A DNA stretch of 64,000 nucleotides from Owenia fusiformis (taxonomy: Eukaryota; Annelida; Polychaeta; Sabellida; Oweniidae), in assembly GCA_903813345.2 (NCBI GenBank), contig CAIIXF020000001.1:41011366-41075365 (forward strand). The letters are read 5' to 3'. A model generated the notes under the pieces. The model did no database searches. It had not been told where the DNA came from and saw only the letters and a list, made by a program, of their open reading frames with translations. This document shows, one piece after another, positions 36,101 to 48,100 of this stretch. The position numbers and the translations under genes are program-made. Within the stretch, counting starts at the first letter, position 1. Each line of letters starts with the position of its first letter.

Positions 36101-39100
36101 ACTGAAGTCTCTTGGAGTGCAGTATGTCCATCATATATGCCTACAGTAAGTGTACTGTAACAACTGATCTCTCTCTCTCCCTACGTATGTCTTGCAAAAT
36201 AATTATTATACATTTACTTGGTTAGGGACAGACAATGTAATTTGAGGTTGGGTGGCTTATTGCTAAAATGTGTTCAAAATAATTTCTCCTATATGCACAA
36301 AGCTTCCAGAAAGCTTTGTTGAATTACCAATTTTTTCTGTATGTTAAAACAACCAAATCTACTAGTACCAGTGTGTAAAATACGATTTTAATTTCAGTGC
36401 TTCAGATGCCAAATTCAATCCGATCGCTGGTGTATTAATGAATGGAATGATCAAACTGGTGAAGAATTCTTCTGAGGTAAGTTATATTCACTGATGAATG
36501 AGGCGTTTGAAGAGGAAAAATCACTGGTCTAAAAAATAAGTAAATTTCAGTAATAAGGAACAAAATACCCAACAATTTGTGTCAATTCTCCATCTATATT
36601 TTGTAATATACAAGTAGGTTCTCTAAAAAAACTTGTAATTAACAAAAGTCATGGAAGATCAGTATAACATTTCAAGGTCAATGCCAACTTGAACCAGTAA
36701 GGTCAATATAAAGGACTGTATTTAAGGCTTTCAGAATCTTGCAGCGTGTAGTAATAGTATTTTAAAAATCATATGTATGATAATATAATATTGTATTTGA
36801 TTACAGAACAGTAATATTCGAGGAAGGGCCTATGTAGCAGTTGGCAAGATAGGAAAGAGAGCTCCTAACCTAGTGAGCAAAGATATAGCTTTACTTCAGC
36901 AGTTCTTTGATGCTATAACTAAAGTAGGTTACAGTTTTTCATAATCTCTATCATGGTTTTGAATAGGAAGCAAAAAGCACCAAATTTTATTGAAAAATTA
37001 ACCTGAAATAAATAAAACATTTTAAAATGATGAAGGGTTTTCAATTCAAATCAAGGGCATACAAATGGGTGGTTACATACTATACATGTGTATTTCATAC
37101 TTGAGTGGGTTTGGGGTAGATATCACCCGGGAATATATATCATATCTGAGGAGCGGGCAGGATATATTGTATATGTCCCGCTCCAGGCCAAATGCGGGCA
37201 GATATAATATATCCATCCCGCTCCCGGGAATTTTTTCAAAAGTTTAAAAATTTTAAAAATTTAAATACACATATTTCCCTTGGGATAAACCCTGTATCCA
37301 AAACCTCCCAGTACATAACCCTTATATATGCAAATTGTTCTGTCAGGTATAAAGTGAAAACATTGTCTAGTTCTTACAGAATTAGTAAATCTATTCTGGA
37401 AATAGGATTTTTCAACTTCGCCAATATTTCTTAATTACCAATGGGCAGTGATCTATCAGGACATCATTATTTAGTTTGGTAGTCGTCAGTTACACTCAAC
37501 ATATTTAAGAAAATACCTTTGCAAATAATATTTCAACTTGAGGTATAATTTGATATCTTGGTGCTTTTAAATAATGCAGACAGTAGATCTTATTGTCTTA
37601 ATATTTTCTACTCTTAATATACAATACATGTATTGTATCCTCTGTTTAGGAAGAGGGAGAGCTGAAACTTGCTATACAGGAGGCTCTATCAATGATGTCT
37701 AGTGCCTTCAAAGATCTCTCTGGAACAAATTGTGCTCTAATGGAGGCACTCATTCTACAGAATATTGAAAAGGTATGTCATTATTTTAACCAGAGTGTTG
37801 ATAATCTATACACCAATGAGTCCAGATGGTTCACATAAAAGTCAGTCAAAGGTCTTATTTTTGAATTGGGCCATGGAAGTTGCTTTGCCCAATGGTGTAG
37901 TGACTTAGTACAGCCATCATCAATAATAAGCTATGTGCCATCTGCTTAGTGATTTGTCAGCCATTTTGCTCAGATAACGGGTTTCTTGTCATCACCAAGT
38001 AACAGTGACATATTGTTATTGCCAACATTTTTTGTGATAAGTCCTTGAAGTTGTGATAAGTGTTTGAAGTTTTTTGAAGTTGGCAGTTTGAAGTTTTTCA
38101 ACTGTAACAAGTTGTCACAGCTTTGTAACCATTTCCAATAACTTACCAACTGGTAACCATAATGCCATGTTTAAAGTGCATTCTTCATTTGTGATGCTTG
38201 TTTTTAGGTTGAATCACAGGCACGATTGATGTCTGTTCAGTATGCTAGCAATGTGTTCCCATCTTATCACATCCCTTCAACTTATGTACTATTATTGGCA
38301 GCCGGAGACAGGTAAGTACATTTAATGACCCAGTCATGCATGTGAATACCACATTTTAAATATTAACCTTGGTTCGTTGTAAAGTTACTGAATATTTATG
38401 TAAATTGAAATAAGCAGAAAACATAGAAAATTAAACTTAAAGTTATATTTAGTTTATTGTGATTAACTGTACATATTTTTTGAATCGCGTCATATTAATT
38501 TTCAGTCAAGATGATATAAGAACAGAGGCTATCAAAGCTCTGTATGGTGTTGGACAGAATGAAGGGGGAGAAAAACATAAAGACAGAGATGACCTTCCAG
38601 ATTTCTCACAACTTGTAGTGTATCTAGCACAAAAGGTATGTTAATTTCCTTTGATAATTGTACTACCTAGAATGATTTATTCAAACATTTTATTCAAATA
38701 TGAATAAAAATTGTAAATAATACCGCTCATAATCATTGTACTATATAGTTAAAACAAATGAGTTTTTTGAATCATAAATAATTTGAAACAGATTGTTCAT
38801 GAAGCTAGTCAACATGCTATGCATTTCAACATGTTACATTATTATTTTTTGTTATTATCAATACTTATCAATCACTCTCCTAGTTGTATCCATTATTGAT
38901 ATTCCATCAAATGAACACCTTAATATCTTGAACACTTGAACTTGCTCCATTATGAGAGAATGCCTACACTATAATACAAAAGGTTTTAAACAAGATATCT
39001 GCCCACATTTTCTGTGTCACACCCCCATTAATAAGTCAGTGCTAGGGTGCTACTCACACATTCCAGGGGACCTACTATAGACCAAACCAAATTAAAAGAA

Positions 39101-42100
39101 GTAAAGATACATTTTCAAGTTGCATATCCTATTTGTTTGAAGTTATCGTAATTGTGTTTCAGCATCTCTGAGTTGAAATCAAAAATGAACAACTATCTAA
39201 ATATTTAAAGTGCATTAATTGTTTACACTGGATATCTAGCTAGAAATGTCAACAGATTGATATGATCATAAACATGTATCAACTGAGAACAATAGAAGTA
39301 CTATGTACACTGTAAGCTATAACTCTCATTTGTATAAATGAAACAGTTTGGAAATAGAATTATAATATAATTCCAATGCCAAAATACATTTTCTCTTGAC
39401 AGCATGCATTTGTACAAGGGGCGATCCATATATTCTAATAAAAGAGCTCTCATTTTGTGATTTTTTCATATATCCCTCTCATTTTTTCAGAACAAATAGA
39501 TTATGTAATTACACCTACAATGCCAAAATAGTATAGCTATATCTAAAATTAATTCAGAGATAGGTTGCCATGGTAACCCGTAAATACCGATTGACCGATT
39601 TTGTTAAAATTTTATTTATGCTTTATTGGAGTAGGACCTCTGCTCAAAAAAAATTTTTCAATATGGCCACTTTTGTAAAAAATGTAATCGTTGATAACTC
39701 AAATACTAGATATAGTAGACAGATTTGATTTAAATTTTATATGCTGATGCCTAGGGACAAATGAACTTTGTATATGAAGAGATTTTCAAGATGGCTGCTG
39801 AATTTCAAAAATACCAGTGAATGTATTTGGTTCAAATCTTATATACTGATAAGGACACAGTAGCTTTGTTGGAAAAATAATTTTTAAGTTGGAGGTTGTA
39901 TTTCAATAAAGCCATTTTTTCGTAAAAAACATAATCCTTGATAACTTAAATACCAGTGGATGGATTTGATTCAAATTTTATGTGATGATATGCTCTGTTC
40001 AAGAAGAAATTTTCAAGGTGGCCACTAATTATCAAAATATGTTTTGTTCAGTGGGATTTGCTACTTCATGGAGTTGCTATTTTCTAGTTGAGGTCTGTTA
40101 TTGAGGTCTGTTATAAACAGTTTTGAGACAAATTTTCAATTGTCAAGCTAAGCACATAAATGATTGACAAATCAGTCTCAATAAAATTGTCTTTTATTAT
40201 CTGTTTATAATACAGTAGAATTTCTTTGTTATGAATAGCATTTATCTGTTTTCCGTTTTCCCTGTGTTATTCTGTATAATATTATCATCTCTTCTTTGCT
40301 TGCACTTATTTTACTTGATGGGCACTCATATCTGATATATTCTGGATAATATGCATCACATTCAACATCTTGGCTTGCACATGTTTATTCACTATTATGA
40401 CACTCTTGCGTAAATGGGCATGGATGGTCTTCACCTGTAATTCAAGATAAATGTACTGTGAATAAACATTATTTTGAACTTAACCGCATAATACATTCTC
40501 TTCACAAGATTAAGAACATTGTTAAAGTGGTAGGCTATAGGAGGTAGCCATTTTGGATTTGGCATTCTGGGTAGATTTTTGAGTTGCCATTTTGGATTTT
40601 CTGTCCTAAAATCTTGTTTGTAAAAGTCTTGTTTACACATTTTCACCCAAGCTTTTAATTAACTGTATAAAATTTCAAGGATGCTAATTGGTATAAAATG
40701 GTTGTCATTTGGGATTTTCGGTACTAAAATTTGTGTTGACCTTTCGTAATATTTATTCAAGAATGCAATTTTTTGTTATTATAACATGAATGATAAACTG
40801 GCTTACCCTGTGTACAAATTTCCTTTACAAGGTGTGTTCCTCCTAATAATAAGTCTTCCTCTGAAAATGTTCCCTCGGTGAAGTCAATGATGTGACAAGC
40901 TTTAGGATCACTAGCAACATGGATCCATTCTCGTTTACACCCATCAACAAGACCCTTGTGGTTTGGAAGCCCTTTAAAATAGAAGTCCTTCATTGTGTAT
41001 ATTCTTTTATTTATTTCAGTGTACAGTTTTCATTATCATTCTGTCTGAGTTCACACTAGCCATTCCCAGTTAGAGGGATACCAATTTACTCGTTGAGTGG
41101 CCTGTGCTGAATAGGGTGTAAAAGTTGCCATAAATACCAAAATCAAATGTGACCTTTTTGTGACATCAAATTTTACCTCTAAACATGACATGTGAACATT
41201 AGTCCTGGGAGGCCTTTGATAAAACATTGCAAAAATATGAAGTGTCTATATATTGCATTTTAGTTTGACCTCTGTGATATTAAACATGTAATCTGGTACC
41301 CCAATATGTCATTTCCATATGACCCTTTAGGCTTTTATCATGTGCTTTTATCAACTTTTATCACATTCTTTCTCTAGCATGATCTTCCAGGACTTTTAGA
41401 GAGGGGAAATGACTTATTTTAAAAAGGATGAAATCTTACCATAAACATAGATTTCCTTTCCGGCATCTTTAAGGTCCTTCGCTGCAGCTATAGTTGCAGT
41501 AGGAGGATCAGAAACAGTTCTTGCATTACATTCCCACGTTCTTCCATCAGTTGCTATGATAACTATTTCACGTACTTCAACGCTATTCCTACCATATAGG
41601 GAAAATTGTTTATGTGCCTCTTTCAATGCATCTGCTGTGTTAGTATATTTACCTGTTGCATGGGGGATACCCTTCACACACTTTATCAGACCAGTGTGAT
41701 TATTTGCCCCAAGGTGGCAGTGAATATATACAGGGCAGTTGTATGTGAGGATGGCAAATCTGAGTCCGGGGCCGGGTGGTGCAAGGGGCAATATCTTGTA
41801 TTTTAGAGCCATAATAAAATCTTCAAAGAATTTTAGAACGTTTTCTATGTCTGGCAGAAGAATGCTCTCTGATCGATCAATTATTATCACAACATCAGCA
41901 TTACAACAATGTGCTACAAGAACAAACAATTGCAAATATCAGTTCTTGTAGGTTTAGATTAATATATAAACCACAAATGAAAAACAGAAATTGTTTGTTT
42001 CTATTTCATTAACTATGATAGTTAAATAGACATAGAAGTTCAACCAATGCTCTAGAACATTTCATAAGTGAATGCAAAATGTGTTTAAATGTAAAGATAA

Positions 42101-45100
42101 GATACGAGGGAGATAAACCAATTGGAATTTTGATTAGACTCCTTATGTGCACAATGGTTCAATTGATTCTATAACAAAACATATAATATTCTATAGACTT
42201 AAAAATTTTAAAAATCCTTAATGTCACCCACATGTAAATTCACCCATTTAACCTTTTATTTGAAATATCATAGATTTTGTTTTGTACTTACGACATATTA
42301 TAGGATCACCCTCCTTAGTTATTCCTTCAACTGCTGGTATTTCTACTGCATGTGGATTGATATTAAGATTTTTAATGTGGATGTAGTTTAAAATGTTTGT
42401 GTTGTCAAACTCCAATAGAGTCCATTCGTCAGAAGCATAGGAATAGTCTCCTACTTTGAATGCACGTCCAGCTGTGTTTGGACATTGTTTAACTTCTAGT
42501 AATTTTGGTATTACAGTAGTAATTTGATAGGTTTTGTCAAACTTTGAAATGAAGCTCAGACCATCTGTATAGGTGACAATCACATCTGGCACAATATCTC
42601 GGCTATTTTCATTCTTCTCTTTCAACTGTTTCTTGCACAAATCAAGGGCAGTTGGGAGTTGGGCTTGACAATCATCACATTTTCTTGGAGGTTTAAATTT
42701 CTTTATAAGTTGTTTTTTGGCATCTGTCCAGTCAATGAATTTCTTGGCAGTTTTGCTATATATTATAATTGTATAGCAGCTTTGATTCCCAACGTTAGAT
42801 ATAATTCTATTTATGTCTTCAATAATCTTGTTCAGTACTCGTTTATTACTTGGACATGAAATCTGCACTATGAAGCACAAATCTGTGCGACTTTGATCTA
42901 AAATCATATTTGAATACGATAGTTTCTTTATTTGTATAGCATAGAATATTTCTCATTTGGTAATAATGTGCTCAATTACATTGCCACTATGGTAACTGAA
43001 TGAAGTTATGAGGTAATCATTGTCCTATGATGATAGGTGTGTATATTTACTATTGAATAGCATATTTAAATTTATACCACTCTAAGTCCAATTACAGTTG
43101 TATAACATGGGTCTATAACAACGATATACAGTGGAGAATGGTATATCGTCATTGTATACAACTCCTCCGTATACACTCCAGCGTATACCACTGTAGAAGT
43201 GCATTCTGGGAACTAATGAAAAAAAAAATCATGAAAATTTTCATGATTTCCTAGAATCAAGTGACGTCATAAATGGATCAGGCATGATTTGCTAGAATCA
43301 AGCCACGTCATAAATGGTTCGAGGTCAACATCAGCATTATTGAGTTGGCTATGGGATATTTTTATGGTTTTTAATTGTTATGATTGTGTTCGAATCAACT
43401 GTAATTGAACTTAGAGTGGCATAATAAGATTATATAATGGTTCATTCTGTATATCGTGCATTTTATACTCTTGTGAGAATATAATATATTCACTCGTTCG
43501 CTACGCTCACTTGTGAATATATTATATACTCACTCGAGTATAAACACGATATACAGAAAGAACCATTATATAACCTCATATGATCTGTTGCTCATATTTT
43601 GCAGTTTTAATGATCAATATCTGTAACAAATTATTACACTTTTGGTTTCACAATTTTATTTTGTCATGCCTAATCATATCAGATTAATCTATATATCACA
43701 CAATTGTAAGCTCTGTTGATAGGGGCCCTGCATGTGATCAAGACAGATATACAGAGGCCAATTCAGAAGTTCTGATAAAAATGCTGTATCTTTTTCTTAA
43801 GTAAGTAGGAAATCACTTGAAATTTTTACGCAATTTATATAATTTATGTGCATATACAGCAGAGAATTTTCAGGATGATTTATTGATCAAACTTTCTGTA
43901 ATCACACTTTTCCTCCCCCCTGTTAGGGGCACTTCGCCCAGGATTTGAGCTCATATTGATGTCTTAACTCATATTGAAAATTCTATCTAAATTTTTTATA
44001 TCTTATGAGGGAATAAATGACCCAGTTACTCTGAAAATATTGTGGAAAACGAATGATAAACTTTTAAGTTAGAGTATTTTTATCAGAACTTCTGGATCGG
44101 CCCTTGTATATGGTCTGGGTGGCAGTTTTGTGGACCAATTCATTAACTGAATATCATATACTCGTATATATGATGTTTTTTGAGAATCCTAATCCATACA
44201 GAACTCAAACTGTGTAAAAACTACCTACCACTGTCACACAAAGATCCCTCATCCGATCGACAAGTTTGATCAAAATAACCATCTGGAAGTTCAAATCCAC
44301 TTCTTCCTTGGATTGCCTTGGCCTCTTTAGATAAAATCTCATCAGGGGTTACACTGCCTAAAATCTTCAGCAGTCCCTTAAAGTCTATACCATTTACTGT
44401 GTGGGATAGAAGCCCCAGGCCGAGAAAAAGCCAACATACAGTGACAAATAGAGACATTTCTATTACAAACCTAAATGGAAAAATGATTGAATCACTGTTA
44501 TTATGTAATGTTAAAATATCATAAAAAGTAACAAATGTAGTAAGGATATATATTTGAACACATTGATGAATTGGTAACTAATCAAGAATAAACTACAACT
44601 AACTAACTGTTATAAAAATGTTTTGGCATGAATGATCATTTAAATGTTAATGCATGTGATGTGTTTCTTTGTATTTTCTTTGTATATTTGCGAACCTCAT
44701 GAGAGTAAGCATTTGTATGTCTTGATGCACATTTCATGGTTTATAGATGGAAGTTACTATTGAGTCAAAGGAACCCTTCTTATATATCTGATTATACATG
44801 AAAGAAAAGTCTTTCTGATTCTACTGGAAAGCTAACTATAACATCTGAGCATACTTGGCAGATATGTTATGGCAGGGGATATTTGTAACATCCATGGATT
44901 AGCAAACATATTTATTTATCAATAATTTACTATGATTATGCAAAAAAACATGGGAATCTTCATGTGTTTTAGTTTTAAGTGACAGAATTAGTATTTCAAT
45001 GGCAATAATCAATTGATTAAAATTATAAATCTTTGGAATAATTCTTTTATAGAAAATCTAATGAAACATTCTTCAAGTCTATGATGCAAATTCTTGTATT

Positions 45101-48100
45101 TTGGAGTTATTGGTATTTTTGCATAATCAGTTCATTTTGAGAATGACTCTTAAGCTAGTTTACACCATCACGCATCTGAAAATGTCGAGATCGCCGATTT
45201 CATGCCGCTTTTGATCCAGTGACTATATAAAGATGCGGTAGATCCATAAAACCATTGCATCTTTGACTCAAGAACACGATGGCAGAACAACAAGGCCCAG
45301 AAATTCCAGATGGACCAGAGCATGACCTATCTGAAGAAGACATGATGTTTGTCGCAAGGTGTGAAAGACTGGAGAGAGAGTGAGGAAGCATGTCAAACGT
45401 AACAAAGCTTAACAATCCTTGATTAAAGTGTCTCCTCAATTCGTTGGAAAGCTTGAGAGTCCTTCATGAAAGCGTAACAAAGAGTGACAGATATTGATGA
45501 AAGCGTCTGACCTTGTGTCAGATCTTCATGCCAGATCGTAGCAAATCTTGAGACATCTTAAGGAAGCGTGTCAAGTGGTAACAGACCGTGAAGAGACTGG
45601 GTCCTCGCTTTGAACCAAGCTCTGTTAAGCTTTCCTACACTTTGGGTCAAGCTTTGCTGAGCTTTGTTACGGTTTGTTAGGCTTTGATACGCTCTCGGTG
45701 CTTTAATCAATTCATAACAGAGTGTCCAAAATTTTTAAACAGTTTAAAATCTTTTGGTGCTCTTGCCCAATATCCGGCTTTACCCTGAGCTTTTCTACGA
45801 CCTATTACAACCCCGATGCTTTAATCAAGCTTTGTTATGCTTTGGTGCCACTTTACAATGTAGCTTTACTAAAGCTCCCTTCTCCCAATGTTTAAGATAG
45901 ATCCTCTGGACCATTTGGGCATTCACTAAGAATTTGTAATTATGTCACCACCAAAAAGTGGTGACATATTGTTATGGTCTCCGTTTTTTTTTGACGGTGG
46001 TTCGACCTTCAATGACATTCTCAAGGTCAGAAAGGTTCTTTTTTCATCTTGCTCCAAATTGACCATTTTTTTCAAAATCATCTACAAGTTCTCAGAAGTT
46101 CAAATATGACTTTAGATTTGAGATTCCACCTTCAATGACCTTCTCAGGGTCAAAAAAGATCTTTTCACAACTTGCTTCAAATTGACCAATTTATTTTTTC
46201 AAAATCATCTACAAGTTCTAAGAAATTCAAAACTGACTAAGATTGAACTCATAATATTGTGAGCAACAAGATGGTGACATTTTGTCATGTATAATGCCTT
46301 GTTCTACCACTGCGGGATCTATATGAATGTGCTCTGCCTTATAAACACCATTAAGTTCATGAAAGTGTCGATGGTAAATAAAAAAATAAAAAGAAGTGTC
46401 GATGATAATCTTCGGCACTTTCCGTGATCGGGAAAATAAATTCCTGCGTAAATTATTGTGTCCATTGTACCTTTCGATTTTGGATAAGTAACAAGCCAGA
46501 TTTTTATTCTAGAAAGCCAAATCTCCAACATAATTCTAATACCAACATAATTGGAATTCCATGTATAAGAGTTTGATTCTTTTGTTCCCCATATTTAATC
46601 AATATGTCTTTATTCAAAACAATTTATATCATATTATTTAAAATAAATGTACAACAAATAATTCCAAAATATATACCGAATAGTTGTCCATATCTCTTCT
46701 GTTTCATCAATCTGAACTTACCTTATGACGTTTTCCAGCAAAAAACAAATGTTGCACAGAGACAATTGATATATATACCCCAATTATAATCCCACCAAAC
46801 AAAGTTTGAGTACAGATATAGAAAAGCCATCTGGCTGTTCGTTCATTGGTCTGTTCGTTCATTGGTCTATTCGTTCATTGGTCTTTTCGTTCATTGGTCT
46901 ATTCGTTCATTGGTCTATTCGTTCATTGGTCTGTTCGTTCATTGGTCTGTTCATTCATTGGTCTGTTCATCTGTCTGGGTGATAAGTCGAAAACTGGTTG
47001 TTCTACAGGTTGTCTTATTGGCGAAGGACCTCTGTTTTAGGAAGAATTTTGAAAACTTTTTGATAGATTTATACATATTTTTAAAGACAATTATTGATAG
47101 CCCCTTATACTATGTAACATGTACAGGAAGTCTGCCAAACGTCTTTTCCGAACAGATTTTTCTTGAATATTAAATGTCGCTACAATCACTGCTTAAGTGA
47201 TTATTTCTAGCATAAAAATGAATGAAAAAGTTATCCAAATATTAAATAATTGACACAATATGTTTTATTCAGTGGGATTTGCTACTCTTTGGAGTTGTTG
47301 GGAGGACCAGAGAAGTGGCCTTGTTTCCTCTTTAGTGGACACACTTATGACTGGAAAAAGGTACAATGTCATGTTGTCTGGCGCAATCGGAAATCATGCA
47401 TAACATATGTACATTTAAAGTGCATGATTTTCAAGGAAACCTTTCTGATCATTGTGCCATTTCTTTGTTATATAATTCTGAATTTAGCAGAATTTGCAAA
47501 CATAAAACGAGGAAAAGTAAAGTCTATACTCAAACTCCATTACCTCCGAGATATATCTGGTCTTCAGAAAAAAGCAAAGATTTTCACGACCAATTGAAAA
47601 TCGAGATTACAAATAAACGCAGCCTGTACGATATGGATCATAATAGTAATGTAGATGATATGTTAAAGAACTTAACTAAGTGTATGCACAATGCTGCGTC
47701 CAATACGCTTGAAAAGAGGTTCGTCAGACATAAGAAAGGAAATAAACAAAAACGATGTAAAAAGTGGTATAATTTATCGTGCAAGCAATTCCCGAATCTC
47801 TCCAAAATTAGCTCATCTTGGTGACTGTAAATTGCACAGCTGTATTCAATGGAGTCTTGTCATATTCAATCAGCCTCAATTTTAAAGTGTGTATTTTATT
47901 TTCAACGTGATTTCATCGTTTTTTGTCGACTGGTAAGAATACGCTGGGCAAATGGCAAGATGGATGACTTTTGACCTGACCTACACCGATGGCGGTGACG
48001 TCATCAATTTTATCTATACAAATTCTATTTGGTCACGTGACCTTGTGCCAGAAGTTCGACTTTTTGGTCAGTCGACCTGTTCAAAGTACATTAATTAGTA

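Noticed and set aside
46846-47173. Repetitive frame with FIGLFVHWS units
   Set aside because: Pure by-product of the 16-bp minisatellite.
47250-47597. Frame spanning the copied ECM29 exon and the LINE region as a new gene
   Set aside because: It crosses unrelated repeat segments in a frame different from either the ECM29 or the LINE reading frame.
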